Position numbers and translations under genes: made by a program. Positions 23,987 through 33,765 of a stretch of 64,000 bases of DNA are shown here, piece after piece (the stretch's first letter is position 1; each line of letters begins with the position of its first letter). The DNA lies in contig NZ_JACBZN010000001.1 in the NCBI RefSeq assembly GCF_013408555.1, positions 1,922,001 through 1,986,000 of the forward strand, in the 5' to 3' direction. Below the pieces are notes generated by a model. It made no database searches, had not been told where the DNA came from, and was given only the letters and a program-made list of their open reading frames with translations. This DNA is from Aeromicrobium tamlense (lineage in GTDB: Bacteria > Actinomycetota > Actinomycetes > Propionibacteriales > Nocardioidaceae).

Positions 23987-25432
23987 ATGGCCCGTGCCAC
24001 CGCCCTCTCCGCCCGCCGTCTCGCGTCGATGCTCGGCGACGCCGACCCCGGAGCCGGCCCCGCCTACCGCCGGCTCGCCACCCAGATCCGCGGCGCGGTG
24101 ATGGACGGGCGCATCCCGTCGGGGACGACCCTGCCGAGCGAGCGCTCGCTGGCCGAGGCCACCGGGCTGAGCCGCACCACCACCACGCGCGCCTACGAGG
24201 TGCTGCGCGAGAGTCGCCTGGTGCGCACACGGCAGGGCTCCGGAACCGTGGTCGAGCTGCCCGTCGGCCGCGCCGGCTCGACGAGCATGCTGGCGCGACC
24301 CTCGCGGCACGACGGCATCGCGCTGACCGCCGCGGCATCCGAGGCGCCAGAGGGCTTCGCCGCCCTGATCCAGCGGGCGATGACCAGCCTGCCGGCACTG
24401 CTGGCGACCGACGGCTACCTGCCGGACGGCCTGCCGATCCTGCGCGAGCGTCTCGCCGCCCGGTACACGAGCCACGGTCTGCCCACCGACCCGGAGCAGA
24501 TCGTCGTCACGACCGGCGCCCAGAGCGCACTGTCACTGCTCGTCTCGGTGCTCGTGCGGCCCGGCGAGCGGGTCCTCGTGGAGGGCTGCGGCTACCCCCA
24601 TGCGTTCGACCTGCTGGGGCGCGCCGGCGCGCGGCTGCTGCCGCTGCCCACCGGCAACGACCCGTGGCCCGTCGACGAGGTGGCCCGGCTCGCGCCCGCC
24701 GCCGGCCTCGCCCTGTTCGTGGCCGACTTCCACAACCCCACCGGCACTCTGATGCCCTCGGCGCAGCGCCGCGAGCTGGCGCGCATCCTGCCGGCGGGCG
24801 GCGTCACCACGATCATCGACGAGACCCTGCGCGACGTGAGCCTGGGCGACGCTCCCCTGCCCGAGCACTACGCCGCTCACGACTCGTCCGCGATCGTCGT
24901 GGGCTCGGCGGCGAAGTCGCTCTGGGGCGGACTGCGCATCGGATGGATCCGCGCTCCCCGCACGCTGGTGCCCCGGCTCGTCCACGCCCGCATGACGCGA
25001 GACCTCGGCACGGCCGCGCTCGACCAGCTCGTCATGGCCACGGCGCTCGAGGACGGCGACCTCGACCTGACGGCGCGGCGAGCCGAGCTGCGGCACCGCC
25101 GCGACGTCCTCGTCCAGGCCGTCGGCACCCACCTGCCCGACTGGTCGCTGACGCGGCCCGAGGGCGGCCTGACCGCGTGGGCCACGCTGCCCGCTCCCCT
25201 GAGCTCGGCGCTCGTCGCGGTGGCCGAGGAGGAGGGCCTGACCCTCACGCCCGGGCCGCGGTTCTACGCGACCAGCACCGCGGTCGGCGAGCGACGACTG
25301 CGACTTCCCTTCGCGCTGGCGCCCGACCAGCTGGAGGACGCGGTGGCGCGCCTCGCCCGGGCGTGGGAGCGCGTCACCGAGGGCCACGCGGGCGCCACCC
25401 GCGATCCGGACGCGGTCGACCTCATCGCCTGA
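23987..25432 (+). CDS. MocR-family transcription regulator (GntR HTH fused to aminotransferase domain), YczR-like
   Basis: A 481-residue regulator. The GntR winged helix occupies residues 20-90 (YRRLATQIRGAVMDGRIPSG, LPSERSLAEATGLSRTTT) and a class I aminotransferase-like domain fills the rest. The PLP lysine is in VVGSAAKSLWGGLRIGW near residue 310, with LFVADFHNPTGTLMP near 242. Such proteins use PLP as a sensing cofactor rather than for transamination. Being divergent from a YczE-like membrane gene, it fits the YczR regulon pattern, so it probably controls that gene and itself. Confidence 0.9.
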   Translation: MARATALSARRLASMLGDADPGAGPAYRRLATQIRGAVMDGRIPSGTTLPSERSLAEATGLSRTTTTRAYEVLRESRLVRTRQGSGTVVELPVGRAGSTSMLARPSRHDGIALTAAASEAPEGFAALIQRAMTSLPALLATDGYLPDGLPILRERLAARYTSHGLPTDPEQIVVTTGAQSALSLLVSVLVRPGERVLVEGCGYPHAFDLLGRAGARLLPLPTGNDPWPVDEVARLAPAAGLALFVADFHNPTGTLMPSAQRRELARILPAGGVTTIIDETLRDVSLGDAPLPEHYAAHDSSAIVVGSAAKSLWGGLRIGWIRAPRTLVPRLVHARMTRDLGTAALDQLVMATALEDGDLDLTARRAELRHRRDVLVQAVGTHLPDWSLTRPEGGLTAWATLPAPLSSALVAVAEEEGLTLTPGPRFYATSTAVGERRLRLPFALAPDQLEDAVARLARAWERVTEGHAGATRDPDAVDLIA

Positions 25433-25445
25433 GCGTCCGCTCCTG

Positions 25446-25474
25446 TTGCGGGCCGCTACCGATGCCCGCAGGCT
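25446..25474 (+). promoter_or_regulatory. candidate promoter of the permease-Usp operon
   Basis: TTGCGG (25446-25451) and CAGGCT (25469-25474) are 17 bp apart and would give a leader of about 48 nt before ATG 25528, where AGGGG provides a ribosome site. Confidence 0.4.
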
Positions 25475-25527
25475 TCTGTGCAGGCCATTTCGCCCCACCC
25501 GGGGCACGATCCGCAGGGGGCAGGGGC

Positions 25528-27015
25528 ATGGATCTGCTGAGGAAGAAGAGCGTCGACGACGTCATCCACCAGAACGACGAGACGCCGGAGAGCCAGGAGC
25601 ACGGCAGCCTCAAGAAGAACCTGTCGGCGCTGGACCTGATCGGCTTCGGGATCGGCATCGTCATCGGCACGGGCATCTTCACGCTGACCGGCCTGCAGGC
25701 GAAGGAGAACGCCGGACCCGGCGTGACGATCTCCTTCCTCATCGCCGGAGCGGTCGCCCTGCTGGCGGCCCTCTGCTACGCCGAGCTCGCCTCGGCCGTG
25801 CCGACGGCCGGCAGCTCGTACACCTACAGCTACACGACGATCGGCGAGATCTTCGCCTGGATCATCGCGTGGGACCTCATCCTCGAGTTCGCGCTCGGCG
25901 CGGCGGTGGTGGCGCGCGGCTGGTCGGGCTACGTCGCCGGCGTCTTCGACCTTCCGGCCAAGTGGTTCGCCGAGGAGGGGTCCGTCGTCAACGTCGGCGC
26001 GATCTTCATCGTGTTCGTGCTGGGCTGGGTCGCGCTGCGCGGCATCCGCGAGTCGGCGTGGGTCACGAACGGACTCGTCGTCATCAAGGTGCTCGTGTGC
26101 GTGTTCGTCATCGCGGTCGGCGCCTTCTACGTCAACACCGGCAACCTCGTGCCGTTCATCCCCGAGTCGCAGCCCCCGTCGGGCGACGGCGGCGCCTCGA
26201 GCAGCCTGCACGCCCCGCTGTGGCAGTTCCTCTCCGGCGTCGAGCCGGCCACGTTCGGCCTCACCGGCATCTTCGTCGCCGCCGCCGTCGTGTTCTTCGC
26301 CTACTCCGGCTTCGAGGCCGTGGCGAACCTCGGCGAGGAGACCAAGAGGCCCGAGCGCGACATGCCGCTCGGCCTCCTCGGCACCCTCGGCATCTGCACC
26401 GCGCTCTACGTGGGCGTGTGCATCGTCCTGACCGGCATGGTCCACTACTCCGATCTGTCCGAGGGCGACGCCGTCGCCGACGTCTTCGACCAGGTGGGTC
26501 TGGAGTGGGCGGGCATCCTCATCGGCATCGCCGCCGTCGCCGGTCTGACGTCGGTGATCCTCGTCGACCTCGTCGCGATGCCGCGCATCGGCTTCGCGCT
26601 GGCACGTGACGGCCTGCTGCCCGAGGCGTTCCGCCGCATCCACCCCACGTGGGGCACGCCCGTCCTGATGACCAGCCTCACCGTGGTGGCCGTGGCGCTG
26701 CTCGCGGGCCTGGTCCCGATCTCGGTGCTCGCCGAGATGGTCAGCATCGGCACGCTGTTCGCCTTCGTCGTCGTGGCGATCGCCGTGATCGTGCTGCGCC
26801 GCACGCAGCCCGACATGAAGCGCCCGTTCCGCACGCCGTGGGTGCCGATCCTGCCGATCGCCACCGTCGCCTCGTGCGTGGGCCTCATGGCCAGCCTCAA
26901 GGTGGACACGTGGCTGCGGTTCCTGGTCTGGCTCGCGCTCGGCTTCGTCGTGTACTTCGCCTACGGGTACCGCCACTCGCGGCTCAACAAGTCCCCCGAG
27001 GGTGATCCCGCGTGA
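25528..27015 (+). CDS. APC-superfamily amino acid permease (cationic amino acid transporter type)
   Basis: A 495-residue permease with about twelve helices. The family start is LSALDLIGFGIGIVIGTGIF near residue 33, followed by GPGVTISFLIAG and a YAELASAVPTAGSSYTYSY block near 90 that lines the substrate site. The FAYSGFEAVANLGEE motif near 260 is typical of CAT-like transporters. It likely imports or exchanges amino acids. The start is ATG 25528 (MDLLRKKSVDDVI). Its last codons overlap the GTG of a tandem Usp gene (GTGA), so a soluble Usp partner is co-translated. Confidence 0.9.
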   Translation: MDLLRKKSVDDVIHQNDETPESQEHGSLKKNLSALDLIGFGIGIVIGTGIFTLTGLQAKENAGPGVTISFLIAGAVALLAALCYAELASAVPTAGSSYTYSYTTIGEIFAWIIAWDLILEFALGAAVVARGWSGYVAGVFDLPAKWFAEEGSVVNVGAIFIVFVLGWVALRGIRESAWVTNGLVVIKVLVCVFVIAVGAFYVNTGNLVPFIPESQPPSGDGGASSSLHAPLWQFLSGVEPATFGLTGIFVAAAVVFFAYSGFEAVANLGEETKRPERDMPLGLLGTLGICTALYVGVCIVLTGMVHYSDLSEGDAVADVFDQVGLEWAGILIGIAAVAGLTSVILVDLVAMPRIGFALARDGLLPEAFRRIHPTWGTPVLMTSLTVVAVALLAGLVPISVLAEMVSIGTLFAFVVVAIAVIVLRRTQPDMKRPFRTPWVPILPIATVASCVGLMASLKVDTWLRFLVWLALGFVVYFAYGYRHSRLNKSPEGDPA

Positions 27016-27917
27016 GCGTCGTCGTCGGGTTCGGCAGCGACACCCGCAGCCTCGCGGCGCTCGACCTCGCGGTCGAGTTCGCGCGCACCACGGGCGAGGA
27101 GCTGGTCGTCACGAGCGTGGTCCAGGACAGCTGGGACTCGCTGCGCGACTTCGCCGGCGTGGACGACGAGTGGCGCCGCTACGTCAAGGAGCAGACCGAG
27201 GAGGCGCTGGCCATCGCCCGGGCGCACCTGGGCGAGGAGGCCGACGTCGTCACCGTCTCGCGCACCGCCTCGTCGGTGCCGCAGGCGCTGCTGGACGAGA
27301 GCCGCGCCCGGAACGCCCGGCTCGTGGTGGCGGGCTCGGCGTCGCACGGCGCCCTGGGCCGCATCGCCTTCGGCAGCACGAACGGCCGGCTGGCGCACAG
27401 CTCGGCGATCCCGGTGGCGCTGGCACCGCGCGGCTTCCACGCCCACGACGGCGGCATCGAGCGACTCGTCGTGGCGGTGGACCCGACCGCGTCGGACGCG
27501 GCGCTGAACGGACCGATCGCCTCGCTCGCGCTCTGGCTCAAGGTGCCGGTCGAGATCGTGACGTTCGCCGTGCGCAGCGGCTCGCGCACCGCCTTCGCGG
27601 CCTTCGCCGACCAGGGCGTGCGCGAGGCGTGGGCGGCGCTCGTGCGCCGGCATCAGGACCAGCTGGCCGACGGCATCCGCGCGCTCGCGCCGGGCGTCGA
27701 CGTCACCACGACCCAGGTCACCAGCGCCGAGCGCTGGTCGCTCGCGCTCGACTCGTTCGAGTGGAGCCCCGGAGACCTGCTCGCCGTCGGCTCCAGCCGT
27801 CACGGCCCCGTGTCGCGCGTCTTCATGGGGTCCACCGCGACCAGGATCGTCAACCACAGCCCCGTGCCGGTGATCCTGCTCCCCCGCCCTCCGCGCGCCC
27901 GCGCGCCCCGCTCCTGA
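27012..27917 (+). CDS. tandem-domain universal stress protein
   Basis: A 301-residue protein with two Usp domains (about 1-145 and 150-295). Both carry nucleotide-binding signatures: GSASHGALGRIAFGST near residue 110 and GSSRHGPVSRVFMGST near 262. Translationally coupled to the upstream APC permease, a pairing also seen where Usp domains are fused to such permeases, which suggests nucleotide-dependent control of transport. That role is inference. A strong hairpin at 27927-27966 follows the stop. Confidence 0.9.
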   Translation: MSVVVGFGSDTRSLAALDLAVEFARTTGEELVVTSVVQDSWDSLRDFAGVDDEWRRYVKEQTEEALAIARAHLGEEADVVTVSRTASSVPQALLDESRARNARLVVAGSASHGALGRIAFGSTNGRLAHSSAIPVALAPRGFHAHDGGIERLVVAVDPTASDAALNGPIASLALWLKVPVEIVTFAVRSGSRTAFAAFADQGVREAWAALVRRHQDQLADGIRALAPGVDVTTTQVTSAERWSLALDSFEWSPGDLLAVGSSRHGPVSRVFMGSTATRIVNHSPVPVILLPRPPRARAPRS

Positions 27918-27926
27918 CGCACGAAC

Positions 27927-27966
27927 GCGGCGCCCCGCACCGACACGTGGTCGGACGGGACGCCGC
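27927..27966. terminator. hairpin between convergent usp and ilvC genes
   Basis: A long inverted repeat with arms GCGGCGCCCCG and CGGGACGCCGC at the base, continuing through CCGAC / GTCGG around ACGTG. It lies 9 bp after the usp stop and 21 bp after the ilvC stop, so it probably serves both. No U tract follows. Confidence 0.6.
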
Positions 27967-27987
27967 GCTCGGCGACGGAGGACGGAC

Positions 27988-29085
<1,098 letters not shown>

Positions 29086-29616
29086 TCAGCCGGCGGCGGT
29101 GCCGGGCACGGTGCGCAGCGTGCGGTCGGTGATCGACCGCGAGCCGCGGCCGATCGCGACGCGTCCGGACTGCGCGATCTCGCGGATGCCGAAGGGCTCG
29201 AGCACGTTGAGCATGGCCGTGAGCTTGCCGGCGTCGCCGGTGGCCTCGATCGTGACCGAGTCCTGCGCGACGTCGACGACCTTGGCCCGGAACAGCTGGA
29301 CGGTCTCGAGGACCTGGCCGCGGGTCTGCTGGTCGGTCTTGACCTTGATCAGCATCAGTTCGCGCTCGACCGCGTTGCCCGAGTCGAGCTCGACGATCTT
29401 GAGCACGTTGACGAGCTTGTTGAGCTGCTTCGTGACCTGTTCGAGCGGGAGCTCCTCGACGTTCACGACGATGGTCATCCGCGAGATCTCGGGGATCTCG
29501 GTGGGACCGACCGCGAGCGAGTCGATGTTGAAGCCGCGGCGCATGAACAGGCTCGAGACGCGCGCGAGGACGCCGGGCGTGTTCTCGACCAGGACGCTCA
29601 GGGTGTGCTGGGGCAT
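29086..29616 (-). CDS. ilvN: acetolactate synthase small regulatory subunit
   Basis: Regulatory subunit giving valine feedback inhibition to IlvB. The 176 residues hold an N-terminal ACT domain (TLSVLVENTPGVLARVSSLF, residues 4-23, then MRRGFNIDSLAVG) and the C-terminal ALS_ss domain (ELMLIKVKTDQQTRGQ onward). The start ATG shares one base with the ilvB TGA (TGATG), so translation is coupled. Confidence 0.95.
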   Translation of the reverse strand: MPQHTLSVLVENTPGVLARVSSLFMRRGFNIDSLAVGPTEIPEISRMTIVVNVEELPLEQVTKQLNKLVNVLKIVELDSGNAVERELMLIKVKTDQQTRGQVLETVQLFRAKVVDVAQDSVTIEATGDAGKLTAMLNVLEPFGIREIAQSGRVAIGRGSRSITDRTLRTVPGTAAG

Positions 29617-31451
29617 CAGAGGTCTTCCTCTTCCCATTCGGGGGCCAGATCGCGGGCGATCTTGATGTCGTCGTTGCTCGTGCCGGCGGCCACCATCGGC
29701 CAGACCATCGCGTCGCGCTCGACGACGAAGTCGATCACGACGGGCACGTCGTTGATGCTCATCGCCTTGGCGATGACCTCGTCGAGCTCGTCCTCGCTCT
29801 CGCAGCGCAGGCCCACGCAGCCGTAGGCCTCGGCGAGCTTGACGAAGTCGGGGATCCGGCGGGCGCCGATGGTCTCGGGGCCGGTGTTGAGGTCGGTGTT
29901 GGAGTAGCGGCCCTCGTAGAACAGGGTCTGCCACTGGCGCACCATGCCCAGCGAGGAGTTGTTGATGACCGCGACCTTGATCGGGATGCCCTCGAGGGCG
30001 CAGGTGGCCAGCTCCTGGTTGGTCATCTGGAAGCAGCCGTCGCCGTCGATCGCCCACACGACGCGATCGGGGTCGCCCACCTTGGCACCCATCGCGGCGG
30101 GGACGCCGTAGCCCATCGTGCCGGCACCGCCGGAGTTGAGCCACTGGCGCGGGCGCTCGTACTTCACGAAGTGCGCGGCCCACATCTGGTGCTGACCGAC
30201 GCCCGAGGAGTAGATCGCCTCGGCACCGGCGGCGGCGTTGATCCGCTCGATCACGGTCTGCGGGGCGAGGCCGTCGTGCGGCTTCTCGTACGCGACCGGG
30301 AACTTCGCCTTCACGCCGAGGATGTACTGGCGCCACTGGTCGTAGTCGCCCGTCAGCCCGTCCTCGTCGGACTGCTTGCGCAGCGCGCGGATGAGGTCGG
30401 CGATGACCTCGCGGGCGTCGCCCACGATCGGGACGTCGGCCACGCGGTTCTTGCTGATCTCGGCCGGGTCGATGTCGGCGTGGATGACCTTCGCGCCGGG
30501 CGCGAACGTGTCGAGGTTGCCGGTGACGCGGTCGTCGAAGCGAGCGCCCAGCGTGATGAGCAGGTCGGCCTTCTGCAGGCCGGCGACGGCCGCGACCGTG
30601 CCGTGCATTCCGGGCATGCCCAGGTGCAGGTCGTGCGAGTCGGGGAACGCGCCGCGTGCCATCAGCGTGGTGACGACCGGGATCTGCGTCAGCTCGGCGA
30701 GCATCGCCAGCTCGGCCGACGCGTCGGCCTTGATGACGCCGCCGCCGACGTAGAGGATCGGCTTCTTCGCCTCGGCGATGAGGCGCGCCGCCTCGCGGAC
30801 CTGCTTGTTGTGCGGGCGCGTGGTGGGCCGGTAGCCCGGCAGCGCGAGCTCGTGCGGCCACTCGTAGGTGGTCATCGCCTGGAGGGCGTCCTTGGCGACG
30901 TCGACCAGGACCGGGCCGGGACGACCGGTGGAGGCGATGTGGAAGGCCTCCGCGACGACGCGCGGGATCTCGGCGGGGTCGGTCACCAGGAAGCTGTGCT
31001 TCGTGATCGGCATCGTGATGCCGCGGATGTCGGCCTCCTGGAAGGCGTCGGAGCCGATGACGCTGCTGGCGACCTGGCCCGTGACGGCGACGATCGGCAC
31101 CGAGTCGAGGTAGGCGTCGGCGATCGCGGTGACGAGGTTGGTGGCGCCCGGGCCGGAGGTGGCCATGCAGACGCCGACCTTGCCGGTGGCCATCGCGTAG
31201 CCCTGCGCGGCGTGGCCGGCGCCCTGCTCGTGACGGACCAGCACGTGGCGGATCGAGGAGTCGAAGAGCGGGTCGTACGCCGGCAGGATCGCCCCGCCGG
31301 GGATCCCGAAGATGACCTCCACACCGGCCTGTTCCAGCGATCGGACGAGGCTCTGCGCCCCGGTCATCGGCTCCGGTGCCGTCTCGGTCATGGCCCCACT
31401 CTTCTCGTCTGCCGGCAGCCCCGTGGCGGCGGCCGGTGCTCGGTTCCCCAT
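29616..31451 (-). CDS. ilvB: acetolactate synthase large (catalytic) subunit
   Basis: TPP- and FAD-dependent enzyme starting branched-chain synthesis. Conserved blocks are [17 protein letters not shown] near residue 45, [14 protein letters not shown] with the catalytic glutamate near 70, and the TPP motif [16 protein letters not shown] with NN about 25 residues later, near 465. I chose ATG 31451, which has AGGGA about 6 bases upstream. ATG 31481 (no ribosome site) and ATG 31391 (just before the conserved part) are alternatives. Expression is controlled by the leader-peptide attenuator at 31488-31573. Confidence 0.95.
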   Translation of the reverse strand: MGNRAPAAATGLPADEKSGAMTETAPEPMTGAQSLVRSLEQAGVEVIFGIPGGAILPAYDPLFDSSIRHVLVRHEQGAGHAAQGYAMATGKVGVCMATSGPGATNLVTAIADAYLDSVPIVAVTGQVASSVIGSDAFQEADIRGITMPITKHSFLVTDPAEIPRVVAEAFHIASTGRPGPVLVDVAKDALQAMTTYEWPHELALPGYRPTTRPHNKQVREAARLIAEAKKPILYVGGGVIKADASAELAMLAELTQIPVVTTLMARGAFPDSHDLHLGMPGMHGTVAAVAGLQKADLLITLGARFDDRVTGNLDTFAPGAKVIHADIDPAEISKNRVADVPIVGDAREVIADLIRALRKQSDEDGLTGDYDQWRQYILGVKAKFPVAYEKPHDGLAPQTVIERINAAAGAEAIYSSGVGQHQMWAAHFVKYERPRQWLNSGGAGTMGYGVPAAMGAKVGDPDRVVWAIDGDGCFQMTNQELATCALEGIPIKVAVINNSSLGMVRQWQTLFYEGRYSNTDLNTGPETIGARRIPDFVKLAEAYGCVGLRCESEDELDEVIAKAMSINDVPVVIDFVVERDAMVWPMVAAGTSNDDIKIARDLAPEWEEEDL

Positions 31452-31487
31452 CGTATTCCCTGCTTCCTGTCGTCCATTCATCGCATG

Positions 31488-31517
31488 AAAAAACCCCCGG
31501 CCGTGAGGCGACGAGGG
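31488..31517 (-). terminator. attenuator terminator of ilvBNC
   Basis: On the minus strand, CCCTCG pairs with CGGGGG (one G-T pair), and inside it GCC pairs with GGC around a TCAC loop. Six T residues (31488-31493) follow at once. It lies 26 bp after the stop of the leader peptide and upstream of every possible ilvB start, so it would stop transcription before ilvB when branched-chain amino acids are plentiful. Confidence 0.8.
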
Positions 31518-31543
31518 CGAGACGCGCGGCGAGGTGCCGTGCG

Positions 31544-31573
31544 TCAGTGGACTACGAGAAGCAGCGCGTGCAT
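31544..31573 (-). CDS. ilvB leader peptide MHALLLVVH
   Basis: A nine-codon frame with three consecutive leucine codons and two valine codons, the classic composition of a branched-chain amino acid leader peptide. Its ATG lies 6 bases after a -10-like CACACT, so it is probably read from a leaderless transcript. Stalling at Leu/Val codons when those amino acids are scarce should favour an antiterminator over the terminator at 31488-31517. The sequence is direct evidence, and the mechanism is by analogy with the ilvB leaders of Corynebacterium and Streptomyces. Confidence 0.8.
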   Translation of the reverse strand: MHALLLVVH

Positions 31574-31579
31574 GACTCC

Positions 31580-31608
31580 AGTGTGCGCCGGGAGGCGCGA
31601 GTGGTCAA
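31580..31608 (-). promoter_or_regulatory. promoter of the ilvB leader and ilvBNC operon
   Basis: On the minus strand, -35 TTGACC (31603-31608) and -10 CACACT (31580-31585) are separated by exactly 17 bp. The -10 ends 6 bases before the leader-peptide ATG, placing the transcription start at that ATG. Confidence 0.65.
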
Positions 31609-31647
31609 GTTGTGAGACGAGTCGTCCAGCATCCGGACAGCCGGGCG

Positions 31648-32184
31648 TCAGTGGAGGGTGCCGAGCGTGGCCTCGTCGAGCGTCCGGTCGGCGAGGACGA
31701 GACGGATGCCGTCCGGCACCTCGCGGTCGGGTCCGCGCCAGACGAGGCCCAGCCCTACGCGCTCGGCTGTGCGCCGCGAGGCCTCGTTGTGCTCGAGGAG
31801 GTAGGCGACGACGGGCTCGTCGGGAGCGAGCCGCGCGGCCGCGTCGACGCCCGCCCGGGCGACCTCGGTGGCGTAGCCGTGACCGTGGCGCTCGGCTGCG
31901 ATCCGGTAGTAGAGGTTCCACGTGCCGCCGGCGCGGCGCCGCACTCCCCCGATGCCGACCAGCTCACCGCCGCGGCGCGCGATCCAGTAGCCGAGGCCGT
32001 CGCGCTCCCAGTCCGCCGTGTAGTCGGCGATCTGGTCGCGGGTCTGCTGGACGTCGGAGTGCACCCCCGAGGGCAGGTGCCGCCAGACCCGCGGGTCCGC
32101 GTTCAGCGCGTGCAGCTCGTCGAGGTCGCCCTCGGACACCGCCGCGAGCTCCAGCCGCTCCGTGCTCAGCCTGGTGAGGTCCAT
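31648..32184 (-). CDS. GNAT-family N-acetyltransferase (RimJ/RimL type)
   Basis: A 178-residue acetyltransferase. The N-terminus LSTERLELAAVSEGDLDELHAL is typical of the RimJ/RimL branch. The acetyl-CoA pyrophosphate loop is AAERHGHGYATEVAR near residue 95, followed by VVAYLLEHNEASRRTAERVGL near 125. The substrate is not predictable. The start is ATG 32184. An alternative GTG at 32193 would overlap the stop of the upstream SDR gene (GTGA). Probably co-transcribed with that SDR gene. Confidence 0.85.
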   Translation of the reverse strand: MDLTRLSTERLELAAVSEGDLDELHALNADPRVWRHLPSGVHSDVQQTRDQIADYTADWERDGLGYWIARRGGELVGIGGVRRRAGGTWNLYYRIAAERHGHGYATEVARAGVDAAARLAPDEPVVAYLLEHNEASRRTAERVGLGLVWRGPDREVPDGIRLVLADRTLDEATLGTLH

Positions 32185-32189
32185 CCCGC

Positions 32190-33617
32190 TCACCAGGGGA
32201 AGGGCTCGAAGTCCTTGAGGAACACGCCGTGCAGGTCGACGCCGGCCTCGCCCTGGACGATCGGGTCGTAGACGCGCGCGGCTCCGTCGACGAGGTCGAG
32301 CGGCGCCTTGAAGCCCTCCTGCGCGAGGCGCTGCTTCGTCACGTGCGGACGCTCGTCGGTGATCCAGCCGGTGTCGACGGCGGTCATGAGGATGCCGTCG
32401 GACTCGAACATCTCGCGGGCGCTCGTGCGCGTGAGCATGTTGAGCGCTGCCTTGGCCATGTTGGTGTGCGGGTGGCCGGGACCCTTGTAGCCGCGGGCGA
32501 ACTGCCCCTCCATCGCCGAGACGTTGACGACGTACTTGCGGCGCGCGGCCGAGGCCGCCATGGCGGGACGCAGACGGCTGACAAGGATGAACGGCGCGAC
32601 GCTGTTGCACAGCTGGACCTCGAGCAGCTCGAGCGCGTCGACCTGACCGACGTGCTGCACCCAGCTGTTGGTGTCGACGAGGTCGGGCAGGAGGCCGCCG
32701 GCGTCGATGCGCTCGAGGTCGGCCGAGCCCGCCTCGAGCGCGAGGGCGGTGAGCTCGTCGGCCGTGACGGCGTCGCCCGCGAGCGCGGGGTGCGAGCTGA
32801 CCGAGCCGACGAGCGAGGCCGGGTGGGCGTCGCTGGTGTGACCGAAGGTGACGAGCTCGGGGACGAACCCCTCGGGCAACGGCTGCAGCTCGGCGTCGGC
32901 GATGGCCTGGTAGGCGCCGGGCTGGCGCTTCACGGTCTGCGCGGCGTTGTTGATGAGGATGTCGAGCGGGCCGGCCGCGGCGACCTCGTCGGCCAGGCCG
33001 ATCACCTGGGCGGGATCGCGCAGGTCGATGCCGACGATCTTGAGTCGGTCGAGCCACTCGTTGCTGTCGGGCTGGGCGCGGAAACGGCGCACGGCGTCGC
33101 GCGGGAAGCGGGTGGTGATCGTGAGGTGCGCGCCGTCGCGCAGCAGCCGCAGCGCGATGTACATGCCAATCTTGGCGCGGCCGCCGGTGAGCAGCGCGCG
33201 GCGGCCGGTGAGGTCGGTGCGGGCGTCGCGCTTGGCGTGGCTCAGCGCGGCGCAGTCGGGGCACAGCTGGTGGTAGAACGCGTCCACCACCGTGTACTTC
33301 TCCTTGCAGATGTAGCAGCCGCGCGGCACCTGCAGCACGCCCGCGGAGGCACCACGCGCGTTCGAGACCAGCGCGATGCCGGCGGTCTCGTCGTCGATGC
33401 GGCGGGGCGATCCGGTGGCGGTGAGCGAGACGACCTCGCGGTCGGCGGCGTTCACGGCGTCGCGCTTGGCCTTGCGGCGCTGCTTCTTGACGTCCTTGTA
33501 GAACTTGCCGCAGGCGCGTCGCAGCGCGACGTAGGCCTCGTCCTCGTCACCGAGGTGCTGCGCCTCGCCCAGCACCTTGAGGGCGATCGCGAGCTCGTCG
33601 TCGGTGAAGTTCGGCAC
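32190..33617 (-). CDS. atypical short-chain dehydrogenase with N-terminal zinc-ribbon region
   Basis: A 475-residue protein in three parts. Residues 1-90 are helical and basic (KKQRRKAKRDAVN). Residues about 100-125 carry two CxxC pairs, CYICKEKY and LCPDCAALSH, likely binding zinc. An SDR domain follows, with altered cofactor motif LLTGGRAKIGMYIALRLLRD and INNAAQT. The catalytic region reads VNVSAMEGQF then HPHTNMAKAALNML: the serine and lysine are present but threonine stands where the YxxxK tyrosine should be. GTG 33617 was chosen because TAGAAT lies 6 bases upstream (leaderless). Activity as an oxidoreductase is therefore uncertain. Confidence 0.78.
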   Translation of the reverse strand: MPNFTDDELAIALKVLGEAQHLGDEDEAYVALRRACGKFYKDVKKQRRKAKRDAVNAADREVVSLTATGSPRRIDDETAGIALVSNARGASAGVLQVPRGCYICKEKYTVVDAFYHQLCPDCAALSHAKRDARTDLTGRRALLTGGRAKIGMYIALRLLRDGAHLTITTRFPRDAVRRFRAQPDSNEWLDRLKIVGIDLRDPAQVIGLADEVAAAGPLDILINNAAQTVKRQPGAYQAIADAELQPLPEGFVPELVTFGHTSDAHPASLVGSVSSHPALAGDAVTADELTALALEAGSADLERIDAGGLLPDLVDTNSWVQHVGQVDALELLEVQLCNSVAPFILVSRLRPAMAASAARRKYVVNVSAMEGQFARGYKGPGHPHTNMAKAALNMLTRTSAREMFESDGILMTAVDTGWITDERPHVTKQRLAQEGFKAPLDLVDGAARVYDPIVQGEAGVDLHGVFLKDFEPFPW

Positions 33618-33623
33618 CAACTG

Positions 33624-33629
33624 ATTCTA
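33624..33629 (-). promoter_or_regulatory. -10 element of a leaderless promoter (atypical SDR gene)
   Basis: TAGAAT on the minus strand ends 6 bases before GTG 33617. This favours GTG over the TTG codon directly upstream as the start. Confidence 0.6.
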
Positions 33630-33651
33630 CGGTGCCGTTCCGCGAGCCTGG

Positions 33652-33755
33652 CCGCTGAGTGGGCGGTGAGATGTCAACCGATCCCCCGGCCGAGCGGTGA
33701 GGCGTCAACCTTCTGAGGTCTGGATTCGGTTGACGACTCACCGCTCACCCAGCGG
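33652..33755. repeat. intergenic repeat cluster, family B, copy 1 (three units)
   Basis: Two direct copies (33652-33680 and a shorter one around 33691-33710) and one inverted copy (33727-33755) of a 29-bp unit that begins CCGCTG and contains GCGGTGAGNNGTCAACC. The outer pair matches at 25 of 29 positions and can form a long hairpin. It begins 10 bp after the ilvD stop, so it may act as its terminator. A larger cluster of the same unit is at 63293-63421. Confidence 0.85.
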
Positions 33756-33765
33756 CGGGAGCCGA

